A DNA stretch of 6,951 nucleotides from Acidimicrobiales bacterium. GTDB taxonomy: Bacteria; Actinomycetota; Acidimicrobiia; Acidimicrobiales; JANYDT01. The stretch covers positions 1 through 6,951 of the forward strand of contig JANYHQ010000274.1 of NCBI GenBank assembly GCA_025358985.1, written 5' to 3'. The notes beneath the pieces were generated by a model, which was not told the origin of the DNA, searched no databases, and was given only the letters and a program-made list of their open reading frames with translations. The position numbers and the translations under genes were made by a program. This document shows positions 1 through 5,361 of this stretch, piece after piece. How positions within the stretch are numbered: position 1 is the stretch's first letter; every line of letters begins with the position of its first letter.

Positions 1-309
1 GTCAATGCCAGCAACGACGTTGTCCTCGGTGGCCACCACGATGGTGTCGTTGTGGGCCACCGGCTGCGCGTAGATCTGACCCCGTACTTGGGCTGTCCAT
101 CGCAGCCCGAACTCCGGACTGTTCACATCCGCTGGACTGAGCTGCGGCTGATTGGGATACCAACCGGTGCGGCCATTTCCTGCCGCTTGCGTGACTCCTG
201 TGCCACTCGCAGTATCGGCTGGGCTGGCGGTCGTGCGACCCTGCCCACAAAACCATGCCAACGTAATAATAAGCACACATATTGTGAGCCGACCAGAGAT
301 GTACTTCAC
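1..309 (-). CDS. PQQ-type beta-propeller exported protein, N-terminal part (runs off left edge)
   Basis: The first 103 codons of a minus-strand gene whose 3' end lies beyond the window. The GTG start (309-307) overlaps the argR stop TGA as GTGA, and no Shine-Dalgarno sequence precedes it, so it probably depends on translational coupling to argR. Residues 2-7 hold K and R, residues 8-20 are hydrophobic (LTICVLIITLAWF) and Cys21 follows: a signal peptide or membrane anchor. LAWFC is a poor lipobox because Phe sits at -1, so lipoprotein status is uncertain. Residues 25-47 form a Thr/Ser/Ala/Gly-rich linker. From residue 50 the pattern GWYPNQ, then FGLRWTAQVRGQIYAQPV and TIVVATEDN..AGID, matches the first blade of PQQ-binding-like or BamB-like propellers in which stored material is compared with W..........G.....P......V..ATE....A.D. 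The domain call rests on one repeat. Function is unknown; a link to arginine metabolism is suggested only by position. Confidence 0.8.
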   Translation of the reverse strand, partial: MKYISGRLTICVLIITLAWFCGQGRTTASPADTASGTGVTQAAGNGRTGWYPNQPQLSPADVNSPEFGLRWTAQVRGQIYAQPVAHNDTIVVATEDNVVAGID

Positions 310-878
310 AGACCGGCGAGGTGGCGCATTCGTTGGCTGAGAGCCATACCGCCCACCAACTCCGACGCCACCACCAGCACCGTGTCGTCGCCCGCCACTG
401 TGCCGATGATGTCTTCCAGTCCAGCCCTATCCAGTGCGCTGGCCACGACATGGGCGGAGCCAGGCGGAGTGCGTAACACCACCAGATTCAACGAATGCGC
501 CACGTCTACCACCCAATCACCGAACACCCGTCGTAAATGATCTTCCGGGGCCACCTGGGCTACTGGCATTTCGGGAACTGCGTAGACCAGTTCTCCTCCG
601 GGAACGCGAACCTTGACGGCTCCCATGTCTTCGAGATCTCGACTGACGGTGGCTTGGGTGGCAACCACTGCATCGGCGGCCAGCAGATCCACGAGTTGGC
701 TTTGACTGGTGACGGCATGCTGTTCCAGTAACCGGGCGATGCGGTGCTGGCGTTGGGGCTTGGCCAAGCGATTTCCGTCGGCGCGGTCTCGTTCGACTCG
801 GTCCGGTACCTTGCGTTCGGCCAGCACTGCCTCTGCCTTGGTGGCATCGACAACAGATCGATTTATGCGCACAGCCAT
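306..878 (-). CDS. argR: Arginine repressor ArgR
   Basis: A 190-residue ArgR-family regulator, which binds ARG boxes as an arginine-bound hexamer and represses arginine biosynthesis. The N-terminal winged helix spans about residues 41-95 and includes SQSQLVDLLAA (58-68) and the family hallmark TQATVSRDLEDMGAVKVR (74-91), with Ser79-Arg80 as the usual DNA-contacting pair. The C-terminal oligomerisation and arginine-binding domain (about 113-190) has LRTPPGSAH (135-143) and GTVAGDDTVLVV (159-170), whose paired aspartates bind arginine in known ArgR proteins. The ATG at 878 is supported by AGGGG nine bases upstream. It gives a basic, Arg/Lys/Asp/Glu-rich extension of about 39 residues ahead of the winged helix; a TTG at residue 38 would remove it. 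The gene overlaps argF by 16 bases and the downstream propeller gene by four. It is the likely ligand of the palindrome upstream of argC, giving autoregulation through the operon promoter. Confidence 0.95.
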   Translation of the reverse strand: MAVRINRSVVDATKAEAVLAERKVPDRVERDRADGNRLAKPQRQHRIARLLEQHAVTSQSQLVDLLAADAVVATQATVSRDLEDMGAVKVRVPGGELVYAVPEMPVAQVAPEDHLRRVFGDWVVDVAHSLNLVVLRTPPGSAHVVASALDRAGLEDIIGTVAGDDTVLVVASELVGGMALSQRMRHLAGL

Positions 879-1759
879 GCCAGCAAACCCCTGAACGTGT
901 GCATACGGTTATGAGCCTGCGGCCAGATTCGACTCGATGGCCCATCGAGAACGTCTGATGTGGCTTCTTCTCCCCGGTGGGCGGGAAGGCAGTGCAAGAA
1001 AATGGCACCGCGTTCGGCCTCGGCCATCAACGCGCCGTCTACCCGGAAACCTTCGAAGGCGCGCTTACGAATTTCCCGCTCATCCTCCTGACCCATGGAG
1101 TACCACGCGTCTGTGGACACAACATGAGACCCGGTGACTGCCTCCGCCGGCCTTGGCCAGACTGTGATGGTGGCGCCATGCTGTGCCCGGGACATCACGT
1201 GATCAAGGTCGATGTTGGTGGGGCCGTACCCAGGCGGGCACGATAGGCGGACGTGTGTGCCCAGGGCCACGGCGCCCAGGCTGAGGGAACGAGCCACGTT
1301 TGAGAAGTCGCCGACCCAAGCGATGGTGATCCCCCGAAGCGCGCCGACGTGCTGGCGGATGGTGAGCAGGTCTGCCAGCGCCTGGACCGGATGGCCCGCA
1401 TCGGACAGCAGGTTGATCACGGGCACGCTCGATACCGACGCCATCCGCTCCAACTGGGCGTGCTCGAACACCCGGGCGGCGATGGCGTCGTAGTACCCCA
1501 TCAGCGTTCGGGTGACGTCTTCGGTGGATTCGCGACGGTCAAGGCTCACCTCAGCATCGAATATGGCAGCCGGATGCCCTCCGAGTTGTACTACGGCCAT
1601 CTCACACGAGTTGCGTGTACGCAACGACGGCTTCTCGAAAATGAGCGCCACCCCCTTGCCCGCCAGCAGCGGCGCATGTGGCTTCTCAGACGCATCGAGG
1701 ACTGCGATGAGTTCATCCGGCGTGAGGTCGTCGATTTCCAAAAAGTGCCTAACGCTCAC
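863..1759 (-). CDS. argF: Ornithine carbamoyltransferase ArgF
   Basis: A cytoplasmic enzyme of 298 residues making citrulline from ornithine and carbamoyl phosphate. The carbamoyl-phosphate loop is SLRTR (45-49) within FEKPSLRTRNSCE; RVFEH (96-100) supplies the conserved R.x.H; HPVQALAD (123-130) is the OTCase form of the HPxQ motif; DFSNVARSL (151-159) is the domain hinge region, with the Asn and Ser kept though the common DGNN is altered; DAWYSMG (217-223) and HCLPAHRGEE (256-265) are the ornithine-binding and catalytic Cys motifs. The HCLP and DxWxSMG motifs separate it from aspartate carbamoyltransferase. The GTG start overlaps the argD stop as GTGA and has AGAGAGG seven bases upstream, so this start is well supported. 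The length is at the short end for the family (usually about 300-310), with a complete C-terminus (WPQAHNRMHT...). It lies fourth in the arg operon. Confidence 0.97.
   Translation of the reverse strand: MSVRHFLEIDDLTPDELIAVLDASEKPHAPLLAGKGVALIFEKPSLRTRNSCEMAVVQLGGHPAAIFDAEVSLDRRESTEDVTRTLMGYYDAIAARVFEHAQLERMASVSSVPVINLLSDAGHPVQALADLLTIRQHVGALRGITIAWVGDFSNVARSLSLGAVALGTHVRLSCPPGYGPTNIDLDHVMSRAQHGATITVWPRPAEAVTGSHVVSTDAWYSMGQEDEREIRKRAFEGFRVDGALMAEAERGAIFLHCLPAHRGEEATSDVLDGPSSRIWPQAHNRMHTFRGLLAWLCA
888..892 (-). promoter_or_regulatory. Ribosome binding site of argR
   Basis: AGGGG on the minus strand, nine bases before the ATG at 878. It lies inside the end of argF and supports the 878 start, and so the N-terminal extension of ArgR, over the internal TTG. 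Confidence 0.6.
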
Positions 1760-3000
1760 GGTTGCGCCTCTCTAATGGCCTGCGCCAAGATGGCAATGCC
1801 CTCTGTGATGTGTCCATCGGAGATGTTCAATGGTGGGGCGATTCGCAGTGACGTGTTGGTGACAGCGTTGGTAACAAGGCCCAACTCCATACCCTTGGCA
1901 TAGACCTCCTTGGCGTTGCCAGCCGACAGTTCCGCCGCCAACAGCAGTCCGGTTCCTCGTACGTCCGCCACTCCGGGCACGTCGAGAAGTTCAGCGCGCA
2001 TACGGTCTCCGGCACGAGTAGCCATGGCTGGAATGTTGTCACGCTGCATGATCTGGAGAACCTTCAGGGCGGCGCTGGCGGCCATCGGCTGGCCTGAGTA
2101 GGTGGAGCCATGATCACCCGGCTGGAACGCGGCGGCGACTTCGCGCCGTGCCCAGCAGGCACCAATAGGCATGCCGTTGCCGAGTGCCTTGGCAACGGTG
2201 ACCACGTCCGGACGAACGCCATCGGCGAGGTGGTGCTGGAAGCCCCACCATTTGCCGGTGCGGCCCAGACCGGTTTGGATCTCATCCACCATCAACAGAA
2301 GATCGCGTTCGTCACACAGGCGGCGAAGGTCAGCCAAGTATCCAGCCGGTGCCGGCATCACCCCGCCTTCACCCTGAATCGGCTCGATCATGATCGCTGC
2401 AACAGTGGGGTCGATCATGCGCTCGACATCAGCCACATCCGCCCACACCGCATGGCGGAAGCCTTCCGGCAAGGGCTGAAATGCTTCGTGTTTGGATGGC
2501 TGCCCGGTCATGTGCAGTGTGGCCAGGGTCCGCCCGTGGAAGCTACCGAATGCACTGATCACCACATGCTTGCCGTGACCGCCCCATTTGCGGGCCACCT
2601 TGATGGCGCACTCGTTGGCTTCGGCGCCGGAGTTGGCAAAAAAGATCTGTCCGCCCCCACCCAGCAGGTGGTCAAGATGCATGGCCACCTGAGGTCCCAC
2701 GCTGGTGGCAAACAGGTTGGACACATGGAGCAGGGTGCGGGCCTGCTCGTACACTGCATCAGCCACCTCCGGGTGAGAGTGACCCAGCCCGGTGACTGCC
2801 AACCCGCACAGGAAGTCCAGGTATCGCTTCCCATGCCCATCCCACAACTCGCTACCCTGCCCACGTACAAACATGGTGGTGGGCGCCCCGAACGTAGGCA
2901 TCAGCGGGCAGTACGTTGCCTCATCTGCTCCCGGGACGGCAGCGATGGCATCCACATGGGCGGCGTTCAGTGGATTGGTGATATGTGTACTTATGTTCAT
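1756..3000 (-). CDS. argD: Acetylornithine aminotransferase ArgD
   Basis: A class III PLP-dependent aminotransferase of 414 residues that converts N-acetylglutamate 5-semialdehyde to N-acetylornithine using glutamate as amino donor. Motifs in order: NSGAEANE (123-130), GSFHGRT (152-158), EPIQGEGG (206-213), VDEIQTGLGRTG (238-249) with Asp239 contacting the pyridine nitrogen, TVAKALGNGMPIGA (268-281) with Lys271 as the Schiff-base lysine, and GSTYSGQP (298-305) for phosphate binding from the partner subunit. LRIAPPLNIS (385-394) has the substrate-carboxylate arginine at 386. The ATG start overlaps the argB stop as ATGA and follows GGGGGAG at seven bases, so the longer open frame upstream is not used. 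It lies between argB and argF, where actinobacteria usually place argD. Related enzymes (succinylornithine, DapC, ornithine aminotransferases) share these motifs; the context decides the call. Confidence 0.96.
   Translation of the reverse strand: MNISTHITNPLNAAHVDAIAAVPGADEATYCPLMPTFGAPTTMFVRGQGSELWDGHGKRYLDFLCGLAVTGLGHSHPEVADAVYEQARTLLHVSNLFATSVGPQVAMHLDHLLGGGGQIFFANSGAEANECAIKVARKWGGHGKHVVISAFGSFHGRTLATLHMTGQPSKHEAFQPLPEGFRHAVWADVADVERMIDPTVAAIMIEPIQGEGGVMPAPAGYLADLRRLCDERDLLLMVDEIQTGLGRTGKWWGFQHHLADGVRPDVVTVAKALGNGMPIGACWARREVAAAFQPGDHGSTYSGQPMAASAALKVLQIMQRDNIPAMATRAGDRMRAELLDVPGVADVRGTGLLLAAELSAGNAKEVYAKGMELGLVTNAVTNTSLRIAPPLNISDGHITEGIAILAQAIREAQP
1767..1773 (-). promoter_or_regulatory. 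Ribosome binding site of argF
   Basis: AGAGAGG on the minus strand, seven bases before the GTG at 1759, within the end of argD. It fixes the GTG start despite the 4-base overlap with argD. Confidence 0.7.
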
Positions 3001-3914
3001 TCGAATTCTCCCCCGTTGGTGACCTGTGTGCCAATGCCGCGTGTAGTGAAAATCTCGAGCAACAGCGCATGGGGTGCCCGTCCATCGAGGATGTGAGCCT
3101 TGGCCACCCCGTTGCGCACGGCGTGGACGCAACTCTCCACCTTGGGGATCATGCCCCCCTCCAGTGATCCATCCTCCAGCATGGCGGCCAACTCCTGAAC
3201 CTCAATGGTGGAGATGAGCGACGCTGGATCAGCCACATCTCGTCGAAGCCCTTCGATGTTGGTGAGGTACACGAGCTTCTCGGCGTGGAGCGCCGCGGCA
3301 ATGGCTCCCGCAGCAGTATCGGCGTTGATGTTGTACGCCTGACCCTGGTCATCGGTGCCGATGGTGGCGATGACAGGAATCAGCTCCTCGGCCAACAAGC
3401 GATGCAACAGTGTGGGGTCAACTTCAGTGATGTGGCCCACGAATCCGAGCTCGGGATCCAGGGTGGTGGCCCGGATGAGCCTGGCGTCCTCTCCCGACAC
3501 ACCAACGGCCAACGCACCGTGAGTGTTGATGGCGCTGACGATGTCGCGATTGACGCGACCCACCAACACCATGCGGGCCACATCCAGGGTTTCGGCATCG
3601 GTGACCCGCAAGCCGTTGCGGAATTCGCTGGTGATGTTGAGCTTGGTGAGCATCTCGCCGATCTGAGGCCCACCACCGTGAACCACCACCGGCTTCATGC
3701 CCACTTGGCGCATGAGCACCACATCCTCGGCGAACAGACGGAGAGCTTCGCTTTCATCGGCTGCCGAAACCCCGGAGAGGACATTGCCTCCATACTTGAT
3801 CACCACCGTGGTGTCTCGGAAGCGGGTGATGTACGGCAATGCCTCGATGAGCACCGCCGTCTTCTCCTCCGGACCAAGATCGGATCCCGATACCCCTGGT
3901 GGCAACGAACTCAC
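2997..3914 (-). CDS. argB: Acetylglutamate kinase ArgB
   Basis: An amino-acid kinase family enzyme of 305 residues that phosphorylates N-acetylglutamate with ATP. Lys40 in VIKYGGN (38-44) and HGGGPQI (79-85) form the phosphoryl-transfer site; NGLRVT (100-105) carries the substrate arginine; NINADT (195-200) binds N-acetylglutamate; LTNIEG (217-222) and Lys258 in GGMIPKVES line the nucleotide site. Residues 18-33 (KTAVLIEALPYITRFR) match the N-terminal helix of hexameric, arginine-inhibited NAGKs, and the C-terminal EIFTTRGIGTQV (287-298) matches their arginine site, so feedback inhibition by arginine is inferred. The GTG start overlaps the argC stop as GTGA, with GGGG eight bases upstream. 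The frame stays open far upstream inside argC but encodes nothing NAGK-like there. In most actinobacteria argJ lies between argC and argB; here there is no room for it. Confidence 0.96.
   Translation of the reverse strand: MSSLPPGVSGSDLGPEEKTAVLIEALPYITRFRDTTVVIKYGGNVLSGVSAADESEALRLFAEDVVLMRQVGMKPVVVHGGGPQIGEMLTKLNITSEFRNGLRVTDAETLDVARMVLVGRVNRDIVSAINTHGALAVGVSGEDARLIRATTLDPELGFVGHITEVDPTLLHRLLAEELIPVIATIGTDDQGQAYNINADTAAGAIAAALHAEKLVYLTNIEGLRRDVADPASLISTIEVQELAAMLEDGSLEGGMIPKVESCVHAVRNGVAKAHILDGRAPHALLLEIFTTRGIGTQVTNGGEFE
3008..3014 (-). promoter_or_regulatory. Ribosome binding site of argD
   Basis: GGGGGAG on the minus strand, seven bases before the ATG at 3000, within the end of argB. It selects this ATG over upstream in-frame starts. 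Confidence 0.75.
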
Positions 3915-4930
3915 GGGTACGTCCCCACAATGGGCAGGCCCAACGTTTCCGGAAAACCCAGCGCGATGTTCAGCGATTGAATGGCTCCACCGGCGGTTCC
4001 TTTCACCAAGTTGTCGATGGCCGAAATGACCACCACGGTGTTGGTTCGCTCGTCGTAGCGCGCGGTGATGAGGCACAGGTTGGTGCCGGCCGTTGCTTTG
4101 GTGGACGGTGGGCTGTCCAGCACCTTGACGAATGGTTCCTGGGCATACACGTGTCGCAGCAACGCCAGCAGTTCGCCGGTGGTGGTAGCCCCTGTGGGTC
4201 GGGCATAACAGGTAGCCAGAATGCCCCGGGACATGGGTAGCAAGTGCGGGGTGAAAAGCACCTGGGCGCCAATGTTCTGCTCCATCTCGGGGGTATGGCG
4301 ATGGGTGAGCAGCCCGTAGGCCTCGTAATTTTCCGCAACCGTTCCGTACAGGTTGGCGTGTTTGAGAGTACGGCCCGCACCCGTAACGCCACATGAGGCA
4401 TTGACCACCACCCCGGTCCGCTCGATGACCCCATGTCTCACCAGTGGTTCCAGTGCCAGGGTGGCCGCTGTGGGATAACACCCGGGCACTGCGATGAGTG
4501 TGGCCGTGGCGAGGGCTGGGCGATGCAATTCGGGCAATCCGTACACGGACTGTGCCAACAGCTCCGGGCAGGCGTGCGCCTCGCCGTACCACGTCGGGTA
4601 GAGGCCAGCATCCTTGAGGCGGAAATCAGCAGCGATGTCGACGATGTGTGAAACCCGCGTGCGTAAGTCCGGCACCAGTTCCTGGCTCTTGCCGTGTGGG
4701 AGCGCCAAGAACACCACATCAACGTGCTCGGCATCTACCGGGTTGTACTCGTGAAACATGAGATCCGGATATACCCCCACGAGGCTGGGGTACAGATCAG
4801 CAACCCGTGTACCCGCTTGGCTGTCGCCCGTGGCCCAAGCCAGATCCAGCTCGGGGTGGCCAGCCAACAGCCGCAGGAGTTCAGCACCGGCGTAGCCGGA
4901 CCCACCAACGATGCCCACTGACGTTGTCAC
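3911..4930 (-). CDS. argC: N-acetyl-gamma-glutamyl-phosphate reductase ArgC
   Basis: An NADPH-dependent enzyme that reduces N-acetylglutamyl phosphate to the semialdehyde. Numbering from the upstream GTG at 4945 (344 residues): Rossmann motif GGSGYAGAELLRLL (14-27), LPHG (82-85), catalytic Cys156 in VPGCYPTAATLAL, NASCGVTGAGR (182-192), HRHTPEMEQN (215-224) with the active-site histidine, and KGTAGGAIQSLN (315-326). The length is normal for short-type ArgC. I prefer the GTG at 4930 (339 residues, beginning MTTSVGIVGG): it lies exactly seven bases after a TATGAT hexamer, fitting a leaderless transcript, and homologues usually begin a few residues before the GxxGYxG motif. The 4945 GTG also has no ribosome binding site and would put its codons inside the putative promoter. 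First gene of the operon; its stop overlaps the argB start. Confidence 0.95.
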   Translation of the reverse strand: MTTSVGIVGGSGYAGAELLRLLAGHPELDLAWATGDSQAGTRVADLYPSLVGVYPDLMFHEYNPVDAEHVDVVFLALPHGKSQELVPDLRTRVSHIVDIAADFRLKDAGLYPTWYGEAHACPELLAQSVYGLPELHRPALATATLIAVPGCYPTAATLALEPLVRHGVIERTGVVVNASCGVTGAGRTLKHANLYGTVAENYEAYGLLTHRHTPEMEQNIGAQVLFTPHLLPMSRGILATCYARPTGATTTGELLALLRHVYAQEPFVKVLDSPPSTKATAGTNLCLITARYDERTNTVVVISAIDNLVKGTAGGAIQSLNIALGFPETLGLPIVGTYP

Positions 4931-4936
4931 CCGATT

Positions 4937-4942
4937 ATCATA
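4937..4942 (-). promoter_or_regulatory. Candidate -10 element of the arg operon promoter
   Basis: TATGAT on the minus strand (two bases differ from nothing but the fourth position of TATAAT). Six bases separate it from GTG 4930, so a start seven bases downstream would fall on the G of that GTG, the geometry of a leaderless actinobacterial mRNA. No good -35 is visible; the position 17 bases upstream (4960-4965) reads CTGCAT and lies inside the ARG-box-like palindrome. This is inference from spacing. Confidence 0.45.
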
Positions 4943-4951
4943 CACAATGAT
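4937..4951. promoter_or_regulatory. Second imperfect palindrome, possible auxiliary ArgR site
   Basis: ATCAT ACACA ATGAT has perfect 5-base arms but a 5-base centre, and abuts the ARG box at position 4951. It overlaps the candidate -10 hexamer. ARG boxes often come in pairs, but the centre-to-centre distance here (about 13-14 bases) is shorter than the usual 21, so the pairing is uncertain. Confidence 0.3.
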
Positions 4952-4964
4952 GCATAGTCATGCA
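4951..4964. promoter_or_regulatory. Putative ARG box (ArgR operator)
   Basis: TGCAT AGTC ATGCA: perfect 5-base inverted arms around a 4-base centre, the same 5-4-5 layout as the E. coli ARG box (TGAAT, four A/T, ATTCA) and with the TGCAT arms seen in actinobacterial ARG boxes. It is centred about 27 bases upstream of the proposed argC transcription start, over the -35 region, a position suited to repression. ArgR is encoded in the same operon. Confidence 0.65.
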
Positions 4965-4977
4965 GCAATCAATTCCG

Positions 4978-5021
4978 TTGTCCACCGCTACATCCACCGG
5001 TAACGGGTCTCGTTATCCACA
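4978..5021 (+). promoter_or_regulatory. Two DnaA-box-like 9-mers in the divergent intergenic region
   Basis: TTATCCACA at 5013-5021 is a perfect match to the classical DnaA box; TTGTCCACC at 4978-4986 is one base from the actinobacterial form TTGTCCACA. They are in the same orientation, 35 bases apart. A perfect 9-mer can occur by chance in a genome many times, and the surrounding DNA is not AT-rich, so this is no origin; a DnaA effect on the divergent promoters is possible but unproven. Confidence 0.3.
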
Positions 5022-5045
5022 GGCGTCATTTCGTACCGTGAAGCC

Positions 5046-5273
5046 ATGTCCTTCGCCGTGCTACTCACCGATGGAACCAATGAAGTCGTGGCTGACGCCG
5101 ACGGCTACTCGCCCGAGGGTCCGCTCACCACGTTTTTCTCGGTGGACCCCGGCCGTCGTCCTCGACTGGACACGTGGAGCGTGAAGCTGATGTCCATCCG
5201 CACGGACCGAATACTGCATATACGTCGTGTTGATACCGCCGCTATCCGTCCGCACCTGTCACTGGCCGAGTAG
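5046..5273 (+). CDS. Small hypothetical protein of 75 residues
   Basis: I do not recognise this protein. It runs from ATG 5046 to TAG 5273 and is divergent from argC. The codons look genuine: third positions are mostly G or C, especially in the first two thirds, and no better frame exists on either strand here. The N-terminus MSFAVLLTDGTNEVVADADG suggests two beta strands with a hairpin, followed by YSPEGPLTTFFSVDPGRRPRLDTWSVKLMSIRTDRILHIRR; residues 36-61 are Arg-rich (about eight Arg and one Lys). There is no signal peptide, membrane segment, cysteine or known catalytic motif, so a small soluble cytoplasmic protein is likely. No Shine-Dalgarno sequence precedes the ATG, but TACCGT (5034-5039) sits six bases upstream, where a -10 element for a leaderless transcript would be. 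The last 14 codons use rarer codons (ATA, CGT, GTT), so a spurious frame is not excluded. Confidence 0.55.
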   Translation: MSFAVLLTDGTNEVVADADGYSPEGPLTTFFSVDPGRRPRLDTWSVKLMSIRTDRILHIRRVDTAAIRPHLSLAE

Positions 5274-5361
5274 CGCTTCACTGCTCGCAGAGTGGTCAAG
5301 CGTGACTGTCGCCGCTGCGGGTGTTCGACGAAGCAAGGTTGCTCAACTAAAAAGAGGACCC
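5274..5361. other. Intergenic gap before the protease gene
   Basis: These 88 bases carry no convincing terminator or promoter. Only short inverted repeats are visible, such as GTCA AGCG TGAC (about 5295-5306), too weak for a terminator, so read-through from the small upstream gene into the protease gene is possible. Confidence 0.4.
5353..5358 (+). promoter_or_regulatory. Ribosome binding site of the HtrA-type protease gene
   Basis: AGAGGA in an A-rich stretch, three bases before ATG 5362 (GAGG at four). Spacing is short but this ATG also gives a complete lipoprotein signal peptide, so the start is well supported. Confidence 0.6.

Noticed and set aside
2..540. Other open frames on both strands at the left edge
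   Set aside because: They overlap argR or the propeller gene in other frames and have Trp-, Arg- or Cys-rich low-quality sequence.
2110..3096. Long plus-strand open frame of 328 codons opposite argD
   Set aside because: It is the reverse complement of a gene with full ArgD motifs. The protein is rich in His, Gly and Cys with no domain pattern, as expected of an antisense frame in GC-rich DNA.
3915..4592. The argB frame stays open for about 226 codons upstream of its start
   Set aside because: This part overlaps argC in another frame and has no NAGK-like sequence. The GTG at 3914 fits both the family N-terminus and the 4-base overlap.
4978..5021. A replication origin, suggested by DnaA-like boxes
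   Set aside because: There are only two boxes, no AT-rich unwinding region, and no dnaA, dnaN or other origin-linked gene nearby.
5274..5361. A transcription terminator after the small gene
   Set aside because: Only 4-base inverted repeats with no following T-run are present; too weak to support.
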